Of a DNA stretch of 64,000 nucleotides, positions 1 through 8,197 are shown in pieces. The notes below the pieces were generated by a model that made no database searches, was not told the origin of the DNA, and saw nothing but the letters and a program-made list of their open reading frames with translations. Positions within the stretch are counted from its first letter, which is position 1. Each line of letters starts with the position of its first letter. The DNA is from Flavobacterium soli DSM 19725 (GTDB lineage Bacteria; Bacteroidota; Bacteroidia; Flavobacteriales; Flavobacteriaceae): positions 310,001 to 374,000 of the forward strand of contig NZ_AUGO01000002.1 of the NCBI RefSeq assembly GCF_000422705.1. Direction: 5' to 3'. The position numbers and the translations under genes are program-made.

Positions 1-1415
1 ATATCAATATCATACGTATAATTCGAAAAGCGATTTTCTACAGGAAGCGAAAGATTTCCAGTCGTATAATCGTTTGAAGTTCTAACAATCCTAGATTCAG
101 CGCCAAGTTCAAGCGTTGTTTTCTCGTTTAATGGGTTTACATAATCCAAATTCAACGTTGTGTTTTCTCTTTTATCAATGATTTTATCGCTAAAAATAAC
201 GCGTTCGTCTAAAGCTTCTGGATTTCCAATTTCGAAAGTCGAAGTGTCAAAATTTGCATTTTGTGTTTGTTTGTAGTCATTGAAGTTTCCTTCAAAATCA
301 AGCGTGTGTCCGTCTTTTGCAAATAAATGCTTGTAGGCCAAATTGTAAGCACCACTTTTGTTATCGGTCAAATAATTACCCAATTGCAACACATTTGCCT
401 GATCGTTGCTCAAATAGCGGATGTCCGTATCTACATTTCCGTTTCCGTCGGTTGCATTTTGGTTGGTATAAAACGAAATGGTGTTTTTATCATTGATGTA
501 AAAATCCATACCAATTTTATACAAATACGACTTGTTATCATTCACAATATCAAGTTGTTGTTGAGAGTTGTTGTCGAAACGCTCAATAAAACCTTCGTTG
601 AAATATTTTCCAAAATTACTTCCAGCGTTTCCAAAAAAGTTCACTTTTCCAGTTCGGTAATTCATGTCCAAAGAATTGTTGAATTTCGGCTCTTCGCCAA
701 AAGTGATTCCGGCATTCAAGCTTCCGTTGAAACCATCATTTGAATTTTTATGCAACACAATATTGATGATCCCAGACATTCCTTCAGGGTTATATTTCGC
801 ACTCGGATTAGTAATCAGCTCGATTTTCTTGATAGAAGTCGATGGGATTTGCTTTAGCAATTGAGCAGCATCCATATTTGTTGGTCTTCCATCCACCAAA
901 ACACGAACATTTTGGTTACCTCTCAAGGAGATTTTGCCATCCTGGTCCACATTTACAGAGGGAATATTATTCATGATTTCTGAAGCGGTAGCTCCAGCAG
1001 TTGTCAAGTCACGTCCCACATTGATCACTCTTCTGTCGATTTTTTGTTCCACAGTCGAACGTTCTTGCACCACTTCAACACCTTGCAGTTGGGTAGCTTC
1101 TTCTAATAAAGTAATTTTTGGGAGTGCCACTATTTTTTGACTTGTCAAATCGGCTTTTGTGGTAAAAGTAGTGTATCCAATAAATTGAACTTCTACTGTA
1201 TAATTTTTTAATGCTAAATTTTTGATTGCGAAATCGCCATTGTCATCCGTTATTCCACCTGTTATAACTGCACTTCCTTCTTTTATTGAAATAGTAGCAT
1301 AGGAAACAGGTACATTTTTTTGATCTACAACTTTTCCTGAAATAGTTCCTATGTTTTGGGCATGCATAGAAAATAGTGTTCCAAAAAGGAACAGGAAGAG
1401 CAACTTAATTCTCAT
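1..1415 (-). CDS. TonB-dependent outer-membrane receptor, OMP_b-brl_3 type (partial, C-terminus off the window)
   Basis: I translated this gene by hand on the minus strand: it starts at the ATG complementary to 1413-1415 and stays open to base 1. The N-terminus MRIKLLFLFLFGTLFSMHAQ is a signal peptide. Next comes a CarboxypepD_reg-like beta-sandwich (GTISGKVVDQKNVPVSYATI, then GIT-DDNGDFAIKNL), then a plug domain with the typical SVNVDQDGKISLRGNQNVRV and VLVDGRPTN stretches, then the start of an outer-membrane beta-barrel with many N/D-rich strands. This order matches the outer membrane beta-barrel family protein group of Bacteroidetes TonB-dependent receptors. The substrate cannot be told. 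The gene is at least 471 codons; most of the barrel lies outside the window. It has its own upstream region of about 200 bp. Confidence 0.9.
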   Translation of the reverse strand, partial: MRIKLLFLFLFGTLFSMHAQNIGTISGKVVDQKNVPVSYATISIKEGSAVITGGITDDNGDFAIKNLALKNYTVEVQFIGYTTFTTKADLTSQKIVALPKITLLEEATQLQGVEVVQERSTVEQKIDRRVINVGRDLTTAGATASEIMNNIPSVNVDQDGKISLRGNQNVRVLVDGRPTNMDAAQLLKQIPSTSIKKIELITNPSAKYNPEGMSGIINIVLHKNSNDGFNGSLNAGITFGEEPKFNNSLDMNYRTGKVNFFGNAGSNFGKYFNEGFIERFDNNSQQQLDIVNDNKSYLYKIGMDFYINDKNTISFYTNQNATDGNGNVDTDIRYLSNDQANVLQLGNYLTDNKSGAYNLAYKHLFAKDGHTLDFEGNFNDYKQTQNANFDTSTFEIGNPEALDERVIFSDKIIDKRENTTLNLDYVNPLNEKTTLELGAESRIVRTSNDYTTGNLSLPVENRFSNYTYDID

Positions 1416-1557
1416 AACGTTTGTTTTTTGATTGATGATTGATGTTCAACTTCAATGGATTTGCCATTCAAGTTATATAATAGACATACGTTTTTGAATT
1501 TTGTTACAATTATTTTTGAAAAAAAAGATAAATCTAGATTGCTTTAAAAGAAAAAAG

Positions 1558-1604
1558 ATCCAAAACCCTTGAAAATAAAAGCTATAGGGTTTTGGATTTT
1601 TTTT
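1558..1604 (-). terminator. Intrinsic terminator after the 288-residue envelope protein gene
   Basis: The 12-base arms ATCCAAAACCCT (1558-1569) and AGGGTTTTGGAT (1586-1597) are perfect inverted repeats. They have A-rich sequence on the left and a T-run on the right (to 1604), so the hairpin could stop transcription in both directions. It sits just past the stop of the minus-strand gene at 1623 and separates it from the receptor gene. Confidence 0.75.
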
Positions 1605-1622
1605 AAAATAGTTGAACAATTC

Positions 1623-2489
1623 TTAATGTCCAGGTTCATAAATTAGCCTCAGGAACGAACTGAATCGTTCATTTTCCCGACTAATAGGGATTCCAGTAAC
1701 AATTCCGATTAAAATATTTTCCGCAATACTAACTCTCATTTGTGGTCGAATGGTCATATCAAAATCAGTTTTGGTAATCTCTTTGTTGAATTCAATTCCA
1801 ATAAAATTTCGGGTTCCAGGAATCATATAATGAAAATTGCTATTGATTTGCCACGAAATAAAGGTGCTGTTATCCTGAAAATGATGCTGGATTGCAGGTC
1901 CCGTATAAAGAAGCGTGTGGATGTTATTTCCCCAACGTTTTGCCGCAATAAAAAACGGATTATAAATGTTTCCTGTAAACAATTTAGCATTTCCATAGCT
2001 GCTAAAATCGGTCAGTTCAAATTCATGGATGTATCCAATTGCTAAGGAAGTTTTCAGTTTTTCCGAAACAAAAAAGGAATATTGAGCAGCTAATTTTAGT
2101 CCATTCAATTTGCTTTTTGGTGTGTTGGCGTTTTTATGGGAAGGATAAAAGGTGAAAGGAAGTTCTACTTCAAGACCTAATCGATCCAATGGAGCCCATT
2201 CATATTCAACCAAAGCCAAGTATTCATCATAATTGTTATTGTCCGTTAATCCGAAACCAACATTCCATTCTTTTTCTCCTTTTCGGGCTCCTAAATCTCG
2301 AATCAAATCGATATATAGGGGTTCGGCATGCAATACTTTTGCTGAGCCATGTTTGTCTTGAACTTCTTCGATATACAAACTGTCGATAGTGGTTTTTTCT
2401 TTTTTTTCGGTTTGGGCTTTCGCCAAATTGACGCTCATACACGCCATCATTATAGTACAATAAAGTGTTCTTGAAAATATATTTTTCAT
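1623..2489 (-). CDS. Exported protein of unknown function (HAEPLYIDLIRDLG family)
   Basis: A 288-residue protein with an N-terminal signal peptide ending near AKAQ (residue 26). Around residues 53-75 it carries HAEPLYIDLIRDLGARKGE, a stretch I recall as a family signature in Bacteroidetes. The rest alternates aromatic and polar residues in short strands (for example LALVEYEWAPLDRLGLEVELP), which suggests a small outer-membrane beta-barrel or beta-sandwich of the periplasm. No enzyme motif is visible. The small gene at 2575-2964 lies directly upstream on the same strand, so the two are probably cotranscribed. I remember this pair near metal-efflux (CzcA/CusA-type) genes in relatives, but no such gene is inside the window. 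Function unknown. Confidence 0.7.
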   Translation of the reverse strand: MKNIFSRTLYCTIMMACMSVNLAKAQTEKKEKTTIDSLYIEEVQDKHGSAKVLHAEPLYIDLIRDLGARKGEKEWNVGFGLTDNNNYDEYLALVEYEWAPLDRLGLEVELPFTFYPSHKNANTPKSKLNGLKLAAQYSFFVSEKLKTSLAIGYIHEFELTDFSSYGNAKLFTGNIYNPFFIAAKRWGNNIHTLLYTGPAIQHHFQDNSTFISWQINSNFHYMIPGTRNFIGIEFNKEITKTDFDMTIRPQMRVSIAENILIGIVTGIPISRENERFSSFLRLIYEPGH

Positions 2490-2574
2490 TTCAGTTGGAA
2501 TAATTTGTTAAACATGGAACTTGTGGTCTTCCTCTTTTTGGAAAACAACAAAGCTTAAAAAACGGAATAACAAA

Positions 2575-2964
2575 TTAAATCTCGGGTGGAGGAGAGTGAA
2601 TTTCAAAATAGGTTTGCAAACGCAAAGTCTTGCCAAAACCTATTTTTTTAGAAGCAAGTTGAAAGGAAAAGTTATTGAGTTCTACTGTATAATTTGGAAG
2701 AATAAAAAAATCTGCAATTGTTGATTTTTTTATTGTAGAATGGTTTTCAGCATCCGAATCATCTAGTTCAGGTATAGCATTTTCAAATCCCAGTACTTTC
2801 TCGATAATTATTTCGGCTACACTTTCCTGATGGTTTATAGCTAAATTTTCCTTAGCACCATTTCGGTACAGGTCACTGGTGTCAATACTGCAATTGAGGA
2901 TATAAAGTGCCAAAAAGGCACAAAATAAACGAAGCGATTTGCTATTTCTGATAGAATTTAACAC
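2575..2964 (-). CDS. Small hypothetical envelope protein
   Basis: A 129-residue protein beginning with a positively charged N-terminus and a hydrophobic segment (LRLFCAFLALYILNCSID, residues about 11-28) that reads as a signal sequence. The Cys of LNCS resembles a lipobox, though the spacing is not ideal. The remainder is acidic in the middle (PELDDSDAENHSTI) and ends with IHSPPPEI. No known domain was recognised. It lies 85 bases upstream of the 288-residue exported protein on the same strand, so the two probably form a transcription unit. The shadow frames on the plus strand lack codon structure. Confidence 0.6.
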   Translation of the reverse strand: MLNSIRNSKSLRLFCAFLALYILNCSIDTSDLYRNGAKENLAINHQESVAEIIIEKVLGFENAIPELDDSDAENHSTIKKSTIADFFILPNYTVELNNFSFQLASKKIGFGKTLRLQTYFEIHSPPPEI

Positions 2965-3089
2965 ATCGCAAAAGTAGAAATTTTAATCTTCAAGCGGTTT
3001 GCTATTAGGCTTTTATTAAGACAAAAATCAAATATAAAATTAATAAGCGATATTGTGAAAATTACTACTTCAAATTAATGAATTCCAAT

Positions 3090-3097
3090 TATCTTTG
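3090..3097 (+). promoter_or_regulatory. -7 promoter element of argS (TATCTTTG)
   Basis: TATCTTTG matches the Bacteroidetes -7 consensus TAnnTTTG and lies 22 bases before the argS ATG at 3119. It overlaps the TTG at 3095 that could be read as an upstream start, so that start is wrong: it would lie inside the promoter. No good TTG is seen at the -33 position. Confidence 0.6.
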
Positions 3098-3118
3098 CAC
3101 TCTCAAAAAAATAATACT

Positions 3119-5278
3119 ATGTCGCTAATTCAAACACTTACCCCGGAAATCCAGAAAGCAATTCAGGTTGTATTTGATACAACAATTGAAAAAATCGAAT
3201 TTCAGGCAACACGTAGGGAATTTGAAGGCGATATCACGATGGTGCTTTTTCCATTATTGAAGCAAATCAAGAGCAATCCGGTGGAGTTGGGAAACAAGAT
3301 TGGAACTTATCTTGTTGAAAATGTTGAAGAGGTAAAAGCCTTCAATGTAGTTTCCGGTTTCTTGAACATCGTGATTTCAGATGCTTATTATTTGAATTTT
3401 TTCAATACCATTAAAGAAGATAAAAACTTCGGATTTGTAACCCCAAAAGAAAATGAGAAGGCAGTTATGGTGGAATATTCTTCGCCAAACACTAACAAGC
3501 CTTTGCATTTGGGTCACGTTCGAAACAATCTTCTAGGCTATTCGGTTGCCGAAATCATCAAGGCTTCCGGAAAAAAAGTCTATAAGACACAAATCATCAA
3601 CGATAGAGGAATCCATATCTGTAAATCGATGTTGGCTTGGGAGAAATTTGGAAATGGGGAAACTCCAGAAAGCACCGGTTTGAAAGGCGATAAATTGGTT
3701 GGGAATTATTATGTTGCTTTTGATAAGGAATATAAAGAGGAATTAAAAGAAGTTTTTAAAAGAGAAGTAGCAACAATTGTTAATGAAAATGTTTCAACTA
3801 ATAACTGGAATGACATTTCTAAAGGTGAGATAACTAATCTTTTTTTTAATGCTATTAATGATTCCCTTAAGAGTTTTTTGTTTAAGATAGAAGTTGATTG
3901 GAGTAGTAACGCCAAGACCAACATCAGAGTCGATTTGCCAGAAGTATTTCCAAGTTATTATGATAAAAATAATATAAGGAATATTAATGTTGATCAATCT
4001 TTTGAATTATTCAAGAGAGTATATGTAGATTTTTTTAATGATTTCTATAATTCAAATACAGAAAACAAATTAAGAAATGAAGATAACTCGTCTTATGTAG
4101 AAATTTATAAAGATTTAAAAAATAGAATAGAATCATTACAATCTGAAAAAAAAGTGATTGAAAAAGTGTTGATTTTAAAACGGGCCCAACAAATGCTACT
4201 CGATTGGGAAGCCGGAAAACCTGAAGTAATCGCTCTTTGGAAAAAAATGAACCAATGGGTATATGATGGTTTTGCCTCTACTTATAAAAATTTGGGAGTT
4301 GATTTTGATTCCTATTATTATGAAAGCAATACTTATCTTCTAGGAAAAGACGTCGTTCAAATTGGTTTAGAAAAAGGTATTTTCGAAAAAGACCCAGACG
4401 GTTCAGTTTGGATCGATTTGACCGATGAAGGCTTGGACAGAAAAATCGTGCTTCGATCAGACGGAACAGCAGTTTACATGACGCAAGATATCGGAACGGC
4501 TATCCAACGTGTGAAGGATTTTCCAGACGTTGGCGGAATGGTGTATACGGTTGGAAACGAACAGGATTATCACTTCAAAGTGTTGTTCTTGATCTTGAAA
4601 AAACTAGGATTCGACTGGTCTAAAAACCTTTTCCATCTTTCCTATGGAATGGTCGATTTGCCTTCCGGAAAAATGAAAAGCCGTGAAGGAACGGTTGTAG
4701 ATGCTGATGATTTGATGAACGAAATGACTGAAACAGCCAAAAATATTTCGGAAGAATTAGGGAAACTTGATGATTACTCGGACGAAGAAAAGGCAAAATT
4801 ATACAACACGATTGGTCTTGGAGCATTAAAATATTACATCCTAAAAGTAGATCCTAAAAAACGAATCTTGTTTAATCCTGAAGAATCGGTAGATTTTCAA
4901 GGAAATACGGGTCCATTTATTCAATATACGTATGCCAGAATTCAATCGATTATCCGTAAAGCTGATTTTGACTTTAATGGCGTAACGTTTTCAGCATCGG
5001 AAGTGGATCTGCACGAAAAGGAAAAAGAATTAATCAAACAATTGGAATTGTATCCAGAAGTAATCCAGAATGCAGCTCAAAATCACAGTCCGGCTTTGAT
5101 TGCTAATTATACCTACGATTTAGTAAAAGAATACAATTCGTTCTATCAGATGGTGCCGATTTTAGGTTCGGATAATACAACTGAAAAAACATTCCGAGTA
5201 CAATTGTCTCAAAAAGTAGCCGATACGATCGCTTCTGCATTCGGTTTGTTGGGAATTTCGGTTCCGGAACGTATGTAA
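3119..5278 (+). CDS. argS: Arginyl-tRNA synthetase with a large in-frame insertion
   Basis: Class I synthetase charging tRNA-Arg in the cytoplasm. It has an N-terminal additional domain (residues about 1-100), the HIGH-type motif PLHLGHVRNN (about 129-138), the KMSK-like loop SGKMKSREGTVV and a C-terminal DALR anticodon-binding domain ending GISVPERM. I chose the ATG at 3119; the in-frame TTG at 3095 lies inside the -7 promoter box. The protein is 719 residues, whereas flavobacterial ArgS is usually near 590. The excess sits at about residues 209-350, between DKEYKEE and KRAQQMLLDWEAG, where relatives carry only some 20-30 residues. The inserted DNA is about 24% GC by hand count (3781-4140) against roughly 38-43% in neighbouring 60-base windows. 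The reading frame is kept and both flanks look normal, so the gene is probably functional. The SGNH gene follows after 20 bases. Confidence 0.95.
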   Translation: MSLIQTLTPEIQKAIQVVFDTTIEKIEFQATRREFEGDITMVLFPLLKQIKSNPVELGNKIGTYLVENVEEVKAFNVVSGFLNIVISDAYYLNFFNTIKEDKNFGFVTPKENEKAVMVEYSSPNTNKPLHLGHVRNNLLGYSVAEIIKASGKKVYKTQIINDRGIHICKSMLAWEKFGNGETPESTGLKGDKLVGNYYVAFDKEYKEELKEVFKREVATIVNENVSTNNWNDISKGEITNLFFNAINDSLKSFLFKIEVDWSSNAKTNIRVDLPEVFPSYYDKNNIRNINVDQSFELFKRVYVDFFNDFYNSNTENKLRNEDNSSYVEIYKDLKNRIESLQSEKKVIEKVLILKRAQQMLLDWEAGKPEVIALWKKMNQWVYDGFASTYKNLGVDFDSYYYESNTYLLGKDVVQIGLEKGIFEKDPDGSVWIDLTDEGLDRKIVLRSDGTAVYMTQDIGTAIQRVKDFPDVGGMVYTVGNEQDYHFKVLFLILKKLGFDWSKNLFHLSYGMVDLPSGKMKSREGTVVDADDLMNEMTETAKNISEELGKLDDYSDEEKAKLYNTIGLGALKYYILKVDPKKRILFNPEESVDFQGNTGPFIQYTYARIQSIIRKADFDFNGVTFSASEVDLHEKEKELIKQLELYPEVIQNAAQNHSPALIANYTYDLVKEYNSFYQMVPILGSDNTTEKTFRVQLSQKVADTIASAFGLLGISVPERM
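3743..4168 (+). other. AT-rich in-frame insertion inside argS
   Basis: About 140 codons replace a short variable loop in the catalytic domain of argS. Composition is strikingly AT-rich compared with both sides, apart from a stretch near 3901-3940. The encoded peptide is rich in N, D, F, Y and K (DFFNDFYNSNTENKLRNEDN) and ends in a probable helix or coiled coil (KDLKNRIESLQSEKKVIEKV). No terminal inverted repeats, target duplication or intein splice motifs were seen. It could be an acquired domain or an expanded loop. Confidence 0.7.
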
Positions 5279-5298
5279 TTTTAATTAATAAAGTTGTT

Positions 5299-6780
5299 GT
5301 GAACAATTCAAAATCCTACTTTTTTCAATCCTTTCTAATTGTACTTCTTTCAGCAATTTTCTTTTTAGGAGTAAAAAGAGTTTTGCCTAAAAGACTGTTT
5401 TCAGAAAAGGCAGGAACGACAAAAAACATATTGATCGACAGCATGTTGATTGATGCCTTTGAAGCCGAAAAGGAAACCTCAAAGGCCGATATTGGCGATA
5501 CTTTGGCCAATCAGCCGATTGTTTATTATGAAACCAACGGCGTTACTTTTCCTGAAGAAACCTATGAAAACTACAAAGGAAATCAATACCTGATTGCGTT
5601 TTACGAAAAACTCTACCAGCTTGAAACCGCTCAAAAAGGAAATGTGAGAATTGCCTATTTTGGTGATTCTATGACGGATGGCGATATGATTGTGCAAGAT
5701 TTTCGTAATTATTTCCAGCAAAATTTCGGCGGAACAGGAGTTGGTTTTGTTGCCATAACTTCAGAATCTGCAGCATCCAGAAGTTCTGTCGAGCATCAAT
5801 TTTCGGGCAATTGGAAAACACAATCGTATTTGAATGTAAAATATCCTCGACGACCTTTTGGGGTGAACGGTCATGTGTTTTTTGCTAATGATACAGCCAA
5901 TGTAGAATGGGTGAAATATAAAGCCGGAAGGTCAAAATTCACTTCTCAGCTCGACAATCCGACGTTATTCTACGGAAGTGCAAAAAATAAAAACGGTGAA
6001 ATTCGATATGTGATTGGGAAAGATACGCTTCACAAAAAGTTGCTTCCGAACAACATCTTAAATACGCTTACACTTTCTAAATCACCTTTAAAGAACTTGA
6101 AAGTCGATTTTATTGAAGCCGATTCGATTCCGATTTACGGTTTTAATTTTGACGACGGAAAAGGTGTTCACGTGGATAATTTCTCGCAAAGAGGAAATTC
6201 TGGAATTCCAATCTCTAAATTTGACGTGTCAACAATGAGGGCTTTTCAAGAGAAATTGGATTATGATTTAATCATTTTGCATTATGGTACGAACGTCTTG
6301 AATTATGGCACCAAAGATTATACTTGGTATGATAAAAGCATGACCCGAACCGTAAACCGTTTGAAAGAATGTTTTCCAGGTGTTTCGATTTTGATTATTT
6401 CTACTGCAGATAAAGCTTCGAAATACGATACTGAAATGAAAACCGATTCGGCTGTTGTTCCGTTAACCAATGCCCAAAAACGATATGCTGTTAAAACCCA
6501 ATCGAGCTACGTGAACCTTTATACTTTGATGGGTGGCGACGGATCGATTGTGAAATGGACGGAGGAAGAACCGGCTATGGCCAATAAAGATTATACCCAT
6601 TTCAATTTTAGAGGTGCCAAGAAAATTGCAGGTTTGTTATATCAACAGCTTAGTGATGGTTACACGGAATATAAGGTTTTACGCCAAAAACGAAAAGCAC
6701 CCGAACCAAAACCCAAAGAGGAAGAGTCTATCTTGGACACATTGTTTAAAAATAAAGAGGAAGAAAAAGATGTGGAATAG
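5299..6780 (+). CDS. SGNH/GDSL-type hydrolase, membrane-anchored
   Basis: A 493-residue protein with an N-terminal transmembrane anchor (about residues 8-25). The SGNH hydrolase fold shows block I YFGDSMTDG (Ser about 124), block III HYGTNVLNYG and a C-terminal DYTHFNFRGA carrying the catalytic Asp-His pair (about residues 431-434). It ends in a charged tail (RKAPEPKPKEEES...). The start is the GTG at 5299; no closer ATG fits. It is followed, with an 11-base overlap, by a second SGNH gene and then by an MBOAT acyltransferase. Such SGNH plus MBOAT sets usually acetylate or deacetylate cell-wall or exported glycans (PatA/PatB, AlgI/AlgJ/AlgX types). By inference this protein works in the periplasm as the transferase or esterase partner. 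Confidence 0.85.
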   Translation: MNNSKSYFFQSFLIVLLSAIFFLGVKRVLPKRLFSEKAGTTKNILIDSMLIDAFEAEKETSKADIGDTLANQPIVYYETNGVTFPEETYENYKGNQYLIAFYEKLYQLETAQKGNVRIAYFGDSMTDGDMIVQDFRNYFQQNFGGTGVGFVAITSESAASRSSVEHQFSGNWKTQSYLNVKYPRRPFGVNGHVFFANDTANVEWVKYKAGRSKFTSQLDNPTLFYGSAKNKNGEIRYVIGKDTLHKKLLPNNILNTLTLSKSPLKNLKVDFIEADSIPIYGFNFDDGKGVHVDNFSQRGNSGIPISKFDVSTMRAFQEKLDYDLIILHYGTNVLNYGTKDYTWYDKSMTRTVNRLKECFPGVSILIISTADKASKYDTEMKTDSAVVPLTNAQKRYAVKTQSSYVNLYTLMGGDGSIVKWTEEEPAMANKDYTHFNFRGAKKIAGLLYQQLSDGYTEYKVLRQKRKAPEPKPKEEESILDTLFKNKEEEKDVE

Positions 6781-8197
6781 ACTTGTTTTTGCGTTAATGA
6801 TGCTTTTTGCGATTGCAAATTATGCACAAACAATTGATTCTTCTTATGTAGAGATTGATTCGGTTGCGATCGATTCGGTAGAAGTGATGTTGCATGAAAA
6901 TACGATCATCAACTCGATGGCGATTTGCAATTTTTATGAAAGATTAGCCGATTTAAAAAATAATCTAAATGCTTCCGCAAAAAAAATAAACATCGTCCAT
7001 ATTGGTGATTCCCATATTCAAGCCGATTTAATGACCAATGTAACGCGTGAAAAATTGCAGGATACTTTTGGAAATGCAGGTCGAGGTTTGATTTTTCCGC
7101 ATAATCTTGCCCGAACAAATGGCTCTTGGGATGTGAAATTTTCTTCAAATGAAAGTTGGAACAATCATAGAATCGTTTCACCTGTAAACGGAAGTAATGT
7201 TGGCTTGAGCGGTATTTTATTATCTTCCCGAAACGATGATTTTGCCATCGAAGTGAATGCTAAGGAAGCCAATAATTTTTTCAATCTGATCAAAGTTATT
7301 ACTCCAAAAAACGAATATACTTTTCAAGTTGCTACTGCCAAAAAAACAATTGTTCTAGAATCGGATGTGCCAAAAAAAATAATTCATAGGATAAAAAACG
7401 GTGAGGCTTTATCGATAATTGCTGATAAGTATAATGTTTCGGTAACACAAATAAAAAGATTAAACGGACTGAAATCGAACAACATTCGAGCAGGAAAAAC
7501 CCTCAGGATTCCAACCAATGAAAAGCAAAAACGCTCGATTTCACGTTCAGAATTTATTCCGCTTGAAATGCTTGCTGATGCTGATTCACATTTTTACAGA
7601 AGTGAAGAAACCCTGGAGAAAATCTACCTGATTCCGAACAAGGAACAAAAGCAATTTGAACTAAACGGTGTGGTTTTGGAAAACAATCAATCGGGAATTT
7701 TGTATCATAATATTGGGGTAAATGGTGCGAAACTATCGGATTACAATAAATATCCACTATTTTTTGAACAACTAAAAGCCTTGCAACCTGATTTGGTTGT
7801 GGTTTCTCTTGGTACAAATGAATCGTTTGACCACATGAAATCACTGGATTATATGCAGCAGTTGGATATTTTTATACAAAGTGTAAAAGCTCAAAATCCG
7901 AATGCTGAAATTTTAGTGGTAACGCCACCACCGTCACTTTTCAAGAGAAGATATCCCAATACTTTTTGTGCAGATTATGCCAAAAAAACAATTGAAAAAT
8001 CAGAGGAACTCAACTATGCTGTTTGGGATTTGTATTCACAATTTGGCGGATTGTATGGCGTTGCACAAAATGCCAAAAAAGGATTAATTGGAAATGACAA
8101 AGTGCATTATACCAAAGCTGGATATGAAAAACAGGGCAGTTTATTGGCAGAAGCCATCTTGAATGCTTTTCAAAATTATAAAATTACTAAAGAGTGA
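6770..8197 (+). CDS. Secreted SGNH hydrolase with an internal LysM domain
   Basis: I place the start at the ATG 6770, which gives a clean signal peptide (MWNRLVFALMMLFAIANYAQ) and an 11-base overlap with the upstream gene; a start at 6614 would lie deep inside that gene. The SGNH motif is IVHIGDSHIQAD (Ser about 81), block III is VVSLGTNESFD, and the C-terminal HYTKAGYEKQG supplies the catalytic His. A LysM domain (about residues 203-248: HRIKNGEALSIIADKYNVS ... IRAGKTLRIP) interrupts the hydrolase fold and points to peptidoglycan binding. The MBOAT gene overlaps its stop by four bases. Likely periplasmic O-acetyl transferase or esterase acting on peptidoglycan; the exact direction of reaction is inference. 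Confidence 0.85.
   Translation: MWNRLVFALMMLFAIANYAQTIDSSYVEIDSVAIDSVEVMLHENTIINSMAICNFYERLADLKNNLNASAKKINIVHIGDSHIQADLMTNVTREKLQDTFGNAGRGLIFPHNLARTNGSWDVKFSSNESWNNHRIVSPVNGSNVGLSGILLSSRNDDFAIEVNAKEANNFFNLIKVITPKNEYTFQVATAKKTIVLESDVPKKIIHRIKNGEALSIIADKYNVSVTQIKRLNGLKSNNIRAGKTLRIPTNEKQKRSISRSEFIPLEMLADADSHFYRSEETLEKIYLIPNKEQKQFELNGVVLENNQSGILYHNIGVNGAKLSDYNKYPLFFEQLKALQPDLVVVSLGTNESFDHMKSLDYMQQLDIFIQSVKAQNPNAEILVVTPPPSLFKRRYPNTFCADYAKKTIEKSEELNYAVWDLYSQFGGLYGVAQNAKKGLIGNDKVHYTKAGYEKQGSLLAEAILNAFQNYKITKE

Noticed and set aside
2236..2460. 74-codon minus-strand ORF overlapping the 288-residue exported protein
   Set aside because: It is a shifted frame of the real gene, which has a signal peptide and a conserved signature in its own frame.
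3095..3118. Upstream TTG start for argS adding eight residues
   Set aside because: The TTG lies inside the TATCTTTG promoter box, and relatives begin with the MSL... start at 3119.
3743..4168. Intein in argS
   Set aside because: No N-terminal Cys/Ser splice block, no C-terminal His-Asn junction and too short for a usual intein; the flanks also do not join into an uninterrupted family sequence at one residue.
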